Source of the DNA: VXYL01 sp963665195
Lineage (GTDB): Bacteria > Pseudomonadota > Gammaproteobacteria > Pseudomonadales > Azotimanducaceae
Length of the DNA: 64,000 bases
Direction of reading: 5' to 3'
Assembly: GCA_963665195.1 (NCBI GenBank)
Contig: OY762070.1
Location: 4,340,001-4,404,000, forward strand
A model generated the notes under the pieces. The model searched no databases, was not told the DNA's origin, and saw only the letters and a program-made list of their open reading frames with translations. This document shows positions 26,469 to 36,059 of the stretch, piece after piece (position 1 is the stretch's first letter; the number at the start of each line of letters is the position of its first letter). Position numbers and translations under genes: made by a program.

Positions 26469-28558
26469 CAGCCGAGTTCGAGGCGGTACGGCGGCAGGGC
26501 GCGCAGCAAAGCCTCGCCGTAGCGCCTGGTGACGATGCGGCGGTCCAGCAGCGTGATGCGGCCGGTGTCCTTGTCGCTCCGGATCAGGCGGCCGCAGGCC
26601 TGCACCAGGCGCAGCGAGGCGTCCGGCACCATGAGTTCCATGAACGGATTGCGGCCCTGCGCTTCCAGCCACTCGGCAACGGCTTCGTCCACCGGATCGT
26701 CCGGCACGGCGAAGGGGATCTTGGCGATGATGACGTGGCGGCAGTAGTCGCCGGGCAGATCGACGCCTTCGGCGAAGCTCGCGAGGCCGAATAGGTAGCT
26801 CGGCTCGCCCGCATCCACCGCATCTCGGTGGTCCTCGAGGAGCTGCTGCTTGGAGGCCGTGTTCTGCAGGTGGCAGCGTTCAAGCAGCTTGCGCGGCAGC
26901 GAGTCCGCGACGGCGTTGAACTGTCGCCAGGAGGTGAAAAGGGCGAGCGCGCTCAGCTCCTGCTCCAAGAGCTCCGGCAGCAGGGCGGCCAGCTCCTCCG
27001 TATGCGCCATCGGGTCGTTCGGCGCCGACCTCATGCGCGGCACCGTGAAAGCAGCCAGGCGCGGGAAGTCGAACGGACTGAGGATGCGCGCGGCCTGTGT
27101 GTCGGCGGCCAGTCCGGCGTTGTCCAGAAAGCGGTCGAACGTGCCGAGGGCGCACAGCGTCGCCGATGTCGCGACCGCGCCGTAGCAGGTATCCCAGAGC
27201 GCGTCTGAGAGCAGGCCGCCGGGGTCCAGGGGGGCGCTCGCCAAGTCGATGTCGTCGCTCGCTTCGAAGACGCGCCGAGACGCCCAGCGGGCGGCGTGGC
27301 GGGCATCGGTCGCGCCATAGTCCGCGAACAGCGCCTCCGCCGCGCCGGCGCGCGCCGCAAGCTGGCCGATGGCCGGCAGCCAGGTCTCCGCGTGCTCGGC
27401 GTTGTCCCATTCGAGATCCCCGGCCAGCACGCCTTCGAGGTCCTCCTGCACTTCGCCGAGCGTCCTGCCGACGGTACCGAAAGCGACTCCCAGCGGCTGC
27501 GCCAGTTCGGCTACCTCGGCGGGCACGTCGCCGTGCGGGAAGCGATGCACATGGGTGCGTTCGTCGCGCATGGTGAACGGCAGATCGCGCAGCATCGCCT
27601 CCGCATCCGCAAGCAGTCGGCCAAGGTCCGCCCCTTCGGCAGCGAGCCGCTCGACGGCGCGTTCGAGCGCCCGCGGCCGATTGAAGCGCTGCGCCATGGC
27701 GTCCATGTTGGCTTCCAACTGGCCGAGCCACTCGCGGGAAGCCTTAAGGCGCGCATTGACGGTGAAATGGGAGCGCGTCTTGTCCGGCAGATGGTGGGCT
27801 TCGTCCAGCACGAAGATGGTCTCGGCGGGATCCGGCAGCACGATGCCGCCGCCGAGCGTGAGATCCGCCAGCACGAGATCCTGGTTGGCCACCACCACGT
27901 CGGCTTCCGAAGCCTCTTGCCTCGCCTTGAAGAAGGGGCATTGGTGGTAGTAGCCGCAGCGGCCGGCCGTGCAGCCGGCGCGGTCGTTGGTGACGGGCGC
28001 CCAGGTGGCGGACTCCACGCCTTCCTCCCAGCTGTCGAGATCGCCATCCCAGGAACCGTCCGCGAAAGAGGATTGGAAGCGGCGGTAGACGGAAACCTCC
28101 CCCGCCTGGGGCGGCGCGAACAGGGGCGCTTCGTGGCTCGCGTCGTAGGCGATCCGATCATCGAGCCGCTTGAGGCAGATGTAGCGGCCGCGGCCTTTGG
28201 CGAGCGTGCTGGTGAACTCCAGCCCCGCGTGGCGCTCGAGATCGGGGAGGTCCCGGAACGCCACCTGTTCCTGCAAGGCGACGGTGGCGGTGGCGATGAC
28301 CACCCGCTTGTCCAGCGCCTGGGCGATGGGAATGGCGGCCAGGCAGTAGGCGGCGGTCTTGCCGGTGCCGGTGCCAGCCTCGACGACGCAGACGCGATCC
28401 TCGTGGTGGGTGAGCGCCCGGGCGATCAAGGCGATCATCTCGCGCTGGCCACGCCGGGGCTTGAAGCCGCGATTGCCGAGCCAGGCGCGATAGCTTTCCT
28501 GGATCTCGGACTTGAGATCCTCCGTCAGGGCGCTGTGCGCGGACGCGACTTCAGCCAT
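26468..28558 (-). CDS. dinG: ATP-dependent DNA helicase, DinG family
   Basis: A 696-residue superfamily 2 helicase of the DinG/XPD type. Walker A is VVEAGTGTGKTAAY (about residues 58-71) and the DEAH box is FVLDEAHHLPD. Four cysteines for the iron-sulphur cluster are visible: YICLKR, then CTAGRC and QCPFF. The C-terminal helicase motif GLASFAEGVDLPG and QACGRLIRSDKDTG are present. DinG resolves R-loops and aids replication repair. It is the first gene of a minus-strand operon with the glycerate-kinase-like gene. Confidence 0.94.
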   Translation of the reverse strand: MAEVASAHSALTEDLKSEIQESYRAWLGNRGFKPRRGQREMIALIARALTHHEDRVCVVEAGTGTGKTAAYCLAAIPIAQALDKRVVIATATVALQEQVAFRDLPDLERHAGLEFTSTLAKGRGRYICLKRLDDRIAYDASHEAPLFAPPQAGEVSVYRRFQSSFADGSWDGDLDSWEEGVESATWAPVTNDRAGCTAGRCGYYHQCPFFKARQEASEADVVVANQDLVLADLTLGGGIVLPDPAETIFVLDEAHHLPDKTRSHFTVNARLKASREWLGQLEANMDAMAQRFNRPRALERAVERLAAEGADLGRLLADAEAMLRDLPFTMRDERTHVHRFPHGDVPAEVAELAQPLGVAFGTVGRTLGEVQEDLEGVLAGDLEWDNAEHAETWLPAIGQLAARAGAAEALFADYGATDARHAARWASRRVFEASDDIDLASAPLDPGGLLSDALWDTCYGAVATSATLCALGTFDRFLDNAGLAADTQAARILSPFDFPRLAAFTVPRMRSAPNDPMAHTEELAALLPELLEQELSALALFTSWRQFNAVADSLPRKLLERCHLQNTASKQQLLEDHRDAVDAGEPSYLFGLASFAEGVDLPGDYCRHVIIAKIPFAVPDDPVDEAVAEWLEAQGRNPFMELMVPDASLRLVQACGRLIRSDKDTGRITLLDRRIVTRRYGEALLRALPPYRLELG

Positions 28559-28616
28559 CGTGTGCTTCCGCCGATCCTGCGCGGCAGCCGCTACGGATGC
28601 CGCGCGGCGACGGCGA

Positions 28617-29321
28617 TCAGGTCACCGTGAATTCGATGCTCCCCAGATCCCCGTAGTCGGCCACGTAGTGGCCGGGCTCGGCTGGATGGATGCCGCCGCA
28701 GGCGCCGGTGATGAGCAGCATGTCCTCGGCTACTTCGAGCCCGCGGCGGCGCGCCTCGTCCAGCATCCACGCGAGCGCGGCTTGGGGCCCGCCGAGCGCG
28801 TCGGACGCCGGCGCGGACGTCACCGTCTCGCCGTCTCGGGTCAACGTGATCCGCACATCGCCGTAGGAGTCGCGCAGCGGCTGCTGCTTGCCGACGATGT
28901 AGCGGTCCGCGGCGATGTTGCAGGCGGTGAGATTGGCGCCGTTGCGGTCGGCGGCATCGGCGAACGCCATGCGCGGCACCTCGATCACCGGCCCCGCCGT
29001 CTTGGGTGCGCCGTTGGCATCCACGACGATGCCGATCTCGCACTCCAAGCTGACGCCGGGGGCACTCGCGAAGGTGGCGCCGGAGGCGAGCCGGCCGGCT
29101 TCGTACAAACTGCCGATCAGCGGATGCGTTAGGCCGAACTGCTGCTGCCCGGCGGGGGCGGTCATGCCGGCTTTGAGACCGGCGATGGCATCGCCGGCGA
29201 TCTCGGCGACCACCTCCTTTTGCAGCGCGTAGGCTGCGTCGAGGTCCAAGTCCGCCGGCATCTTGGGCAGCGACGCGCCTTCGCGAATGGCGACCGCCAT
29301 AGTCGTTGCGAGTTCGCTCAT
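28617..29321 (-). CDS. Fumarylacetoacetate-hydrolase-fold protein, 2-keto-4-pentenoate hydratase type
   Basis: A 234-residue protein of the FAH/MhpD family. The pattern LECEIGIVVD (metal-ligand Glu residues) and GLKAGMTAPAGQQQFG fit the hydratase/decarboxylase branch, which adds water to 2-hydroxydienoate intermediates of aromatic breakdown. The C-terminal part ITGACGGIHPAEPGHYVADYG matches the closing beta structure. It follows the acyl-CoA dehydrogenase gene by three bases on the same strand, suggesting a shared catabolic role; the true substrate is unknown. Confidence 0.85.
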   Translation of the reverse strand: MSELATTMAVAIREGASLPKMPADLDLDAAYALQKEVVAEIAGDAIAGLKAGMTAPAGQQQFGLTHPLIGSLYEAGRLASGATFASAPGVSLECEIGIVVDANGAPKTAGPVIEVPRMAFADAADRNGANLTACNIAADRYIVGKQQPLRDSYGDVRITLTRDGETVTSAPASDALGGPQAALAWMLDEARRRGLEVAEDMLLITGACGGIHPAEPGHYVADYGDLGSIEFTVT

Positions 29322-29324
29322 GGC

Positions 29325-30581
29325 CTAGTTCCCGAAGTCCCAGGACTCGCCCGCGTGGTAGCGGCGCAGCACGTTCTTGGCGATGAGGATCTTGTGTACC
29401 TCGTCCGGGCCGTCGGCGATGCGCAGCGTCCGGGCGCCCTCGTACATGCCGGCGAACGGGTAGTCGCCCGACACGCCCGCCGCGCCGTACACCTGGATCG
29501 CCCGATCCACCACCCGGTGGTAGGCGTTCGGCACGTACACCTTGATCGAAGAGATGTCGGTGCGCGAGTCGGCGCCCTCCTCCATCTTCTGGGCGCAGTC
29601 CACCACCATCAGCCGGGACGACTGGATGTCCATGTAGGAGTCGGCGATGAAGCCCTGCATGAACTGCTTCTCCTCGAGCTTCTCGCCGCCGTGGACCTCG
29701 CGGGTCATGATGCGGTCCACCATCAGGTCGAAGCAGCGCCACATGGAGCCGACGGAGTTCATGCAGTGGTAGATGCGGCCGGCGCCGAGGCGATCCTGCG
29801 CGGCCTGGTGGCCGGTGCCGGTGCTGCCGAGCTGGTTGGTCTTCGGCACGCGCACGTTGTCGTAGATGATCTCGCAGTGGCTCGACGCCTTGCCCCACAC
29901 CGGCACGCCGCGCACGATATTCACGCCCGGCGTCTTCTGCGGGACGATGATCTGGGTCATCTTCTCGTTGCTGCCGCCGGGGTCGTCCGGGTCCGCGGTG
30001 CGGCACATGACGATGTAGAAGTCCGCCGCGTGGCCGTTGGAGGTGAACCACTTGTGGCCATTGATGACCCACTCGTCGCCGTCGAGCACGGCGCGGGTCT
30101 GGATGGAGCGCGGGTCGGAACCGGCGTTGTGCGGCTCGGTCATGGAGAAGCCGGACTGCATGCGGCCTTCGGTGAGCGGAATCAGCCACTTCTCGTGCTG
30201 CTCCGGGCTGCCGTACTTGACGAGGATCTTCTGGTTGCCGGAGTTCGGCGCCACCACCCCGAACAGCGACGCCGCGCCCGGACTGTAGGCGAGCACCTCG
30301 TTCATGTAGGCGTGCTGCATGAAGGACAGCCCCATGCCGCCGAACTCCGGCGGCAGGTGCGGCGCCCAGAGCTTCGCCTGCTTCACCTTGTTCTGCACGC
30401 CGTGGCGCAGTTCATGGGCCTCCTCCACCTGCTCCTTGGAGGGCCGGCCGCCGTCCGTGCGGTGCGCCCAGAGCTTGTTCTCCACCGGCAGGATGTCGTT
30501 GTTGACGATCTCGGCGGTGGCCAGCCGGACCTCGTTGACCTCGTCGTCCAACGTAGGTACCGGTTTGACGTTCATGGGCAT
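29325..30581 (-). CDS. Acyl-CoA dehydrogenase family protein
   Basis: A 418-residue flavoprotein that should oxidise an acyl-CoA. Family signs are SGFSMTEPHNAGSDP (FAD and substrate binding), WFTSNGHAADFYIVMCRT, and the C-terminal helix VYGAAGVSGDYPFAGMYEGARTL-type region with IADGPDEVHKILIAK. The ATG at 30581 follows GGAGG with 8-base spacing, so it is preferred to the longer frame open to 30659. The large substrate pocket branch cannot be named. It heads a two-gene unit with the FAH-fold protein. Confidence 0.92.
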   Translation of the reverse strand: MPMNVKPVPTLDDEVNEVRLATAEIVNNDILPVENKLWAHRTDGGRPSKEQVEEAHELRHGVQNKVKQAKLWAPHLPPEFGGMGLSFMQHAYMNEVLAYSPGAASLFGVVAPNSGNQKILVKYGSPEQHEKWLIPLTEGRMQSGFSMTEPHNAGSDPRSIQTRAVLDGDEWVINGHKWFTSNGHAADFYIVMCRTADPDDPGGSNEKMTQIIVPQKTPGVNIVRGVPVWGKASSHCEIIYDNVRVPKTNQLGSTGTGHQAAQDRLGAGRIYHCMNSVGSMWRCFDLMVDRIMTREVHGGEKLEEKQFMQGFIADSYMDIQSSRLMVVDCAQKMEEGADSRTDISSIKVYVPNAYHRVVDRAIQVYGAAGVSGDYPFAGMYEGARTLRIADGPDEVHKILIAKNVLRRYHAGESWDFGN

Positions 30582-30692
30582 GGGCGGCTCCTCCCTCGTG
30601 TCGGGCCAATCGAATCGAACGCCCAAATGTAACCGAACAAGGCGCGAGCCGCCAAACATTGAATGTGCGTCATCGTCATGGCGTCATGCGCG

Positions 30693-33600
30693 TCAGCGCG
30701 ATTCGGCAGTTCCGATGCGGTGCCAGCGGATGGCGTCGGCGATGACGGTCTCCCCGGAACTGCGGTTGGAGACGACCACGCGAGCGATGCCAGCATCGAG
30801 CGCGAACGTGCCGAGGCGGTTCCAGCCCGGCGCCGCGTGGCCAGCGTCGAACTCGATGGCGATTTCCTCTCCGCCTGCCGCCAAGGTGAGGTCGAACGTA
30901 CCCAGACGCCCGCCGTGCCACTCGCCGGAAAACCCCTGCCATGTGTAGCGAGGCCGCGGCGAGAGGTCCGGGATGTGGTACGAGAGCCGCCAGCGACCGG
31001 CCGTCGGCAGCCGTGCCGTGAAGACGGCGCACTCGCGGCCATCGCCGCTGACCGCCCGGGCGAGCGTCGAACGAAACCTGCCCCACGCCGCCCCGAACGC
31101 TTGGCGCGACCACCCCGGCCGCAGGACTCCGCTTGCCGGCATGTGACCGGCTTCGCCGGACGCATCCCGGTATTCGGGGATGCCCGCGTCGAGCAGGATC
31201 GGGTCGCGTTCCGGCTCAATGTAGGCGAGCAGTCGGTCTAGCAGGCCGGACGGCGGCGGGGATTCGATGGAGAAACCTGGGTCCAGGTCGTCAACGACGA
31301 TCCCGGCTTCGACGGGAGGACGCCAAGAAGCCGTGCGGGCGCCGACAAGAGGCGGGGCGTCGTCAGGGGCGTGATCCTCGTCCACTTCCGTCAAGACGAG
31401 CCTGGTATCGGCGCGATTCTGCGAAAAGTAGCTGCGAAGCCACGCATCGAGAAGCGGCTTGGGGCTCACCATGCCGATTTCCACAGACGAGTGGCCGGCA
31501 ACCGCTGCGGGGGCGGATAGCTCGCGGTGCAGCACCGGGCCACCGTCGCCACGGTCCGTCCCGATTTCCAAGGCGACGAGCCCCAGTGCGGTCCCAAGGT
31601 TCGCGACCTTCACTTTGACTTGGTACTCGTCTCGGTCCCCGCCATCGAGGCGTCGGACCTCGACCGCCGACGCTCGGAAGGCCGGGGCCGGCCGCGTTTG
31701 CGCCCAATCGTTGATGAGCGGGGCCAAGGGCGCATCGATCCCTGCGATGGCCGCTTCAATGTCCCTCAGCGTGAACGAGCCGCCGGCATGGCGACCACGC
31801 AGTGCGCCCAGCAGATCCGCAATGCCATCGCGCCCCAGCCTGTGGAACAGCGCTTGCGCACTGACCCTGCCGAGCAGGTCCCTCGTCGCCACCGCATGGT
31901 GCGGGTCCTCCTCGGGCGTGATCTCCGACCAGACCGAATTCGCGGCGCGTTCCCACAGCGAAGGGTGGTTTCGGTCCCATCCTGCGGCGCTGGCGCCTCG
32001 GAACGCGACCCCGGCCGCCAAGCCGGTCAGCCGGGCCGCGAAGGTATCGGGATGGGCGGCGGCGGTGGTTCTGGACAGGCTCGTGCCGGTGAAGGCATGG
32101 GCGGAGAAGGGGATCCGCTGGACCCCGAAGTGGGTCGACACGAGCTTACCGAGGAGAGTGGTCGCCAGTTCCGCACCATCCCCTCGCGCTTGGGTTTGGA
32201 AGAGCAGCAGCTGGTCGGTCGCTCCAGCTAGCAGGTTGCCGCCCATGCGATCCCGGAGGAAGTACGCCATCAGATTCAGCACCTTCATCGGCGCGAACTC
32301 TTCGGCAGAAATCGCAGGGCTTTCCATGTGGAAAAGGCGGCGGTTGAGGCGCCCGGTTGGGAAGCCGTGTTCGCGCATGAGCAGAACGCCGGGGCCGCTC
32401 TGCACGCTCTCCATCCGCCAGCCGCCGCCGTACAGGCGCAGCCGCGCGGGCACCTCGACAACGCTCAGACCACCATAGGGATAAGGGAGGCCGTAGCCCT
32501 TCGCCTCCTTGACGAACTCGGCGAGTCGGTTGACAAGCGCCTCCGGTACGCCATGCGCGTCGGCGAGCAACTCGACGTTGCCAAGATGCGCCCCGTGCAG
32601 CAGGAGTTCGAACTCGACACCGCCTGCAGTCGTCGCGAAGCGCTCCAATGGAGCCGCCACCAATCTCGCCTCGAAGAGCGGCCCCACCGGTGCAAAGCGC
32701 AGCCGGTTCGGGCTGCCGGTGGCCTCACCTCGGCCGGGCCCAGCGACGTGCCAGCCGTCCGGCGCTTCCACTGCCAAGTCCATTCTGAACAGGTCGCGCG
32801 GTCGACGTGTCGGATCCACGGCCAAGTTGGGTCCGGGCGTCGGCAGCCAGCGCACGGCTGGCATGAGGGCAACGTAATCGTCGTCGAAGATCGAGGCCAC
32901 GGTGCCAAGCAGCGTTAGCTGGCTGGAGGTCCAGCTTTCAAGCCCGGCGTCCACGGCTTCGTCGAGATAGGCGAAGCGGGGATCCGGCACGCCCGTCGCG
33001 CCGACCGACAGCACGAATGCCGCATCGGGTTCGAGCGGACGATGGGGACGGACCGTCAACAGGCCGGATGCATGGCGGTACTCGGCGGATTCCCCGTCGA
33101 GCAGCAGTTCGCGGATCTCCATGCCGGGGTTGAAGCTGAAGACGACCTCCGCGAGCGGCGCGGAAGGTGCCGACAGGGTCAATTCAATGTCCACGGCGAG
33201 CGTGTTGCCGGGGTCTATGCGCACCGACCCCGCGATGCGTTCGAGGTCGGCGAGCGGAGTTCCATCGACTGCGCGCTGCGCTGCGAACCATTGCTCCCGC
33301 AACGCCGTGGCATCGGTGGATCGGACGGCGAGCAGCGTCACGCCTGCCGCGGCGACCAAGGTGAGCACGGCGCTGGCGAGAGCGCCGGCCAAGCGCGAGG
33401 AGGACCCGCCATCCGGTCGCGGGTGCAATGCGGCCGCGGCCATGAGCAGCCCGCCCGCCAGCATCAACAGGAAGACGCGTTGCGCCAGGACCCCGACGCT
33501 GGGGAAGGTCGGCAGCACGTCCGAGGCCACAGTGCCGAACATGGCCAGCGGCGAGACCGCCGGCAGCAGGTGGATCGGCACCGCATGCAGCAGCCAATGC

Positions 33601-34199
33601 TGCGCGGCCAGCAGGCTGGTGGCGATCAGCAGTACCAGCAGGCGATTGCGTACCGCGACGCTGAGAAGAAGCACCGCCGCGCCCCACGCCACCAAGGCGG
33701 GCAGCGCCTCCACCGCGAGGAACGTCGCAAGGGACACGGGTTCGATCGGCGCGCCGAACGGCCAGTCGAACGCCTGCGCCGCGGCGCCCAGGATCTGGAT
33801 CGCGGCGAACGTCAGCAGCAGCACGACCAAGGCGATGGCCGTCAGCGCGACGAGCTGGCCCCCGAGGTGGATCAGATTGCCGAACGGCCGGGAGCCGAGG
33901 ACGTCCGCAAAGCCAACACGCTGGTCTCGGTGCCGGGTGTCGAAGCCGAGCAGAACCATGCCGAACAGCAGCACCCAAAGCGGGGCGATGCCGAAGAAAT
34001 GGACCAGAAACCGCGGGCTCGCGAAGCTCGAGTTAGAGGTGAAGCCGTAGAGCTCGGCGTGCATCTCGGCGAGAACCAGGTACGCGCCAAGGCCCGTCGC
34101 TGCGACCAAGAGCGCCAGAATCCAGCACAGGGGTGACCGCCATTGCGACCGCGCCTCCGCGGCGGCCACTGCGAGCACCTGGTCAACCGGCTTCAGCAT
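30693..34199 (-). CDS. Fusion protein: ABC-2-type permease region, M1-aminopeptidase-like domain lacking HExxH, golvesin-like C-terminal domain
   Basis: A 1168-residue membrane protein. About seven hydrophobic spans occupy residues ~20-310 (for example LCWILALLVAATGLGAYLVL, LAGALASAVLTLVAAAGVTL). The next ~500 residues resemble the M1-peptidase half of known permease/aminopeptidase fusions (PYPYGGLSVVEVPARLRLYG, SGPGVLLMREHGFPTGRL), but no zinc motif HExxH is present, so catalysis is doubtful. The last ~150 residues (GRWRLSYHIPDLSPRPRY, then VSNRSSGETVIADAIRWHRI) read like a golvesin/xanthan-lyase-type beta domain. No ABC ATPase gene is adjacent. It may be an export or surface-assembly factor; this is inference. 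Confidence 0.82.
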   Translation of the reverse strand: MLKPVDQVLAVAAAEARSQWRSPLCWILALLVAATGLGAYLVLAEMHAELYGFTSNSSFASPRFLVHFFGIAPLWVLLFGMVLLGFDTRHRDQRVGFADVLGSRPFGNLIHLGGQLVALTAIALVVLLLTFAAIQILGAAAQAFDWPFGAPIEPVSLATFLAVEALPALVAWGAAVLLLSVAVRNRLLVLLIATSLLAAQHWLLHAVPIHLLPAVSPLAMFGTVASDVLPTFPSVGVLAQRVFLLMLAGGLLMAAAALHPRPDGGSSSRLAGALASAVLTLVAAAGVTLLAVRSTDATALREQWFAAQRAVDGTPLADLERIAGSVRIDPGNTLAVDIELTLSAPSAPLAEVVFSFNPGMEIRELLLDGESAEYRHASGLLTVRPHRPLEPDAAFVLSVGATGVPDPRFAYLDEAVDAGLESWTSSQLTLLGTVASIFDDDYVALMPAVRWLPTPGPNLAVDPTRRPRDLFRMDLAVEAPDGWHVAGPGRGEATGSPNRLRFAPVGPLFEARLVAAPLERFATTAGGVEFELLLHGAHLGNVELLADAHGVPEALVNRLAEFVKEAKGYGLPYPYGGLSVVEVPARLRLYGGGWRMESVQSGPGVLLMREHGFPTGRLNRRLFHMESPAISAEEFAPMKVLNLMAYFLRDRMGGNLLAGATDQLLLFQTQARGDGAELATTLLGKLVSTHFGVQRIPFSAHAFTGTSLSRTTAAAHPDTFAARLTGLAAGVAFRGASAAGWDRNHPSLWERAANSVWSEITPEEDPHHAVATRDLLGRVSAQALFHRLGRDGIADLLGALRGRHAGGSFTLRDIEAAIAGIDAPLAPLINDWAQTRPAPAFRASAVEVRRLDGGDRDEYQVKVKVANLGTALGLVALEIGTDRGDGGPVLHRELSAPAAVAGHSSVEIGMVSPKPLLDAWLRSYFSQNRADTRLVLTEVDEDHAPDDAPPLVGARTASWRPPVEAGIVVDDLDPGFSIESPPPSGLLDRLLAYIEPERDPILLDAGIPEYRDASGEAGHMPASGVLRPGWSRQAFGAAWGRFRSTLARAVSGDGRECAVFTARLPTAGRWRLSYHIPDLSPRPRYTWQGFSGEWHGGRLGTFDLTLAAGGEEIAIEFDAGHAAPGWNRLGTFALDAGIARVVVSNRSSGETVIADAIRWHRIGTAESR

Positions 34200-34361
34200 G
34201 GCGGTTTCGCTCGGCTCGCATAGCGTTCGACGCGCCGATTATGGTGGTGCTGTCAAGCGAGCTCAGGTACGGGTACGCACGCTCCAGGTGGCGGGCACGG
34301 CACGGTAGACGTAGGCTTCGCGCCTCTCGCGGCGGCGGGTCATGACGAAGCGGAGGCCAGC

Positions 34362-34817
34362 ATGGGCAACCCCATCAGCATCATCGAAGTGAGCGAACGA
34401 ACCCTGGCCGTAGTGCGCGGCCGTGTGGCGATGGCCGACATTCCCGGCAAGGTGATGCCGATGATGGACAAGGTCTGGGCGTTCATCCGGGCGCGGGGCA
34501 TCGGCGGCTTCGGCCACAACGTGTGGCTGTATCGGGCGACGGGGGCTGGCGAGTTCGACATGGATGTGGGCGTGCAGCTACCGGAACCGGTCGACGGTGC
34601 CGGCGAGGTGGTCTGCTCGGCGACGCCGGCGGGCAGCGCCGTGCATACCTTCCACTGCGGCGAATACCATGAACTGCCCGGCGTTCACAGCCGTGCGCTC
34701 GCTTGGGTCGCCGAGCAGGGCCGAGCGCTCAGCGGCGTGAACTGGGAGGTGTACGGCGACTGGGACGACGATCCGGCCAAGCGTCGAACGGACATCTACC
34801 ACCTTTGCGCTGGGTGA
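34362..34817 (+). CDS. GyrI-like / AraC effector-binding-domain protein
   Basis: A 151-residue stand-alone GyrI-like small-molecule-binding domain. PISIIEVSERTLAVVRGRVA at the start and DMDVGVQLPEPVDGAG in the middle match the SOUL/GyrI-like fold, with YHELPGVHSRALAWVAEQGR and EVYGDWDDDPAKRRTDIYH near the end. Stand-alone forms bind or inhibit ligands such as gyrase toxins or hydrophobic compounds. GGAGG precedes the ATG by five bases. It is divergent from the big fusion gene; 162 bases separate the starts. Confidence 0.82.
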   Translation: MGNPISIIEVSERTLAVVRGRVAMADIPGKVMPMMDKVWAFIRARGIGGFGHNVWLYRATGAGEFDMDVGVQLPEPVDGAGEVVCSATPAGSAVHTFHCGEYHELPGVHSRALAWVAEQGRALSGVNWEVYGDWDDDPAKRRTDIYHLCAG

Positions 34818-34880
34818 CTACCCACCGCGCAGCCGCGGCATGGTTAGTATTGGCGACCCGAACACTAGAGCTGAACGCCC

Positions 34881-36059
34881 ATGATCGTGAAACCCCGCAT
34901 CCGCGGGTTCATCTGCACCACCGCCCACCCCGCCGGCTGCCGCGCCAACGTCGAGGCGCAGATCGCCGCCGTCGAGGGGCGCGGCGACATCGACGGAGGC
35001 GCCAAAAAGGCCCTCGTGATCGGCTGCTCCGGCGGCTTCGGCTTGGCAAGCCGCGTCGTGGCCGGTTTCGGCTGCGGTGCCGCCACCATCGGCGTTTCGC
35101 TTGAGAAAGCCCCGACGCCGAAGCGCACCGCCACCGCTGGCTGGTACAACAACCGCGCCTTCGAGCGCGCTGCCGAGCAGCGCGGCCTGCTCGCGCGGAC
35201 GTTCGACGGCGATGCGTTCTCGGACGAGCTGCGCGGCGAAGTGGTGGAGGCGGTGGCCCGCGATCTCGGCCGGATCGACCTCTTGGTGTACAGCCTGGCC
35301 TCTCCCGTGCGCACCAATCCGCGCACCGGCGAACGCTTCCGTTCGGCGATCAAGCCCCTCGGCGAACCGTTCGCCGTGAAGACGCTGAGCGTCGACAAAG
35401 GCGAAGTGACGGATATCGTGCTGGACAGCGCCAGCGAAGCCGAGACCCATGCCACCGTGCAGGTGATGGGCGGGGAGGACTGGGAGTGGTGGGTGGACGC
35501 GCTTGCCGAAGCCGGGGCGTTGGCGGACGGCTTCCAGACCGTGGCCTTCTCCTATCTCGGCAGCGATCTCACCGCCCGCATCTACCGGGAAGGCACGCTG
35601 GGCAGGGCCAAGGCGGACGTGGATCGTGCCGCGCAGGCGATCAGCGCCCGGCTCCGGGACATCGGCGGAAACGCGCGGGTGGCCGTGCTCAAAGCGATCG
35701 TCAGCCAGGCGAGCACGGCCATCCCCGTGGTGCCGCTCTATATGTCCATCCTGTTCCGCGTCATGCGCGAGCAGGGCAGCCACGAGACCTGCATCGAGCA
35801 CATCGACCGGCTGTACCGGGACGGCCTCTACGGCGATGCGCTGCCGCTCGACGACGCCGGCCGCTGGCGCGCGGACCAGCGCGAACTTGCCGCCGTGGTG
35901 CAGGACGAAGTGCGGCGACGCTGGAACCGCGTCGACTCGTCGAACATCGACGCGCTGAGCGACCTCAAGCGCTTCCGCGAGGAGTTCCTGCAGATCTTCG
36001 GCTTCGGCTTCGACGGGGTCGACTACGAAGCGGACGTCGATCCCATGGCCGGCGCTTGA
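34881..36059 (+). CDS. fabV: NADH-dependent trans-2-enoyl-CoA/ACP reductase FabV
   Basis: A 392-residue FabV, an enoyl reductase for the last step of fatty-acid elongation that resists triclosan. The cofactor region ALVIGCSGGFGLASRVVAGF is diagnostic, and the catalytic Y-x8-K reads YREGTLGRAK. IDLLVYSLASPVRTNPRTG and SVDKGEVTDI are also typical. Length equals the family norm (about 395-400). The ATG at 34881 is the natural start (IVKPRIRGFICTTAHP). It opens a run of three overlapping genes. Confidence 0.96.
   Translation: MIVKPRIRGFICTTAHPAGCRANVEAQIAAVEGRGDIDGGAKKALVIGCSGGFGLASRVVAGFGCGAATIGVSLEKAPTPKRTATAGWYNNRAFERAAEQRGLLARTFDGDAFSDELRGEVVEAVARDLGRIDLLVYSLASPVRTNPRTGERFRSAIKPLGEPFAVKTLSVDKGEVTDIVLDSASEAETHATVQVMGGEDWEWWVDALAEAGALADGFQTVAFSYLGSDLTARIYREGTLGRAKADVDRAAQAISARLRDIGGNARVAVLKAIVSQASTAIPVVPLYMSILFRVMREQGSHETCIEHIDRLYRDGLYGDALPLDDAGRWRADQRELAAVVQDEVRRRWNRVDSSNIDALSDLKRFREEFLQIFGFGFDGVDYEADVDPMAGA

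Noticed and set aside
27296..30632. Long plus-strand frames opposite dinG, FAH and acyl-CoA dehydrogenase
   Set aside because: No domain sense; strong genes lie on the other strand.
33042..34136. 364-codon plus-strand frame
   Set aside because: Antisense of the permease part of the 1168-residue fusion protein; composition is biased to Gln, Arg and Glu.
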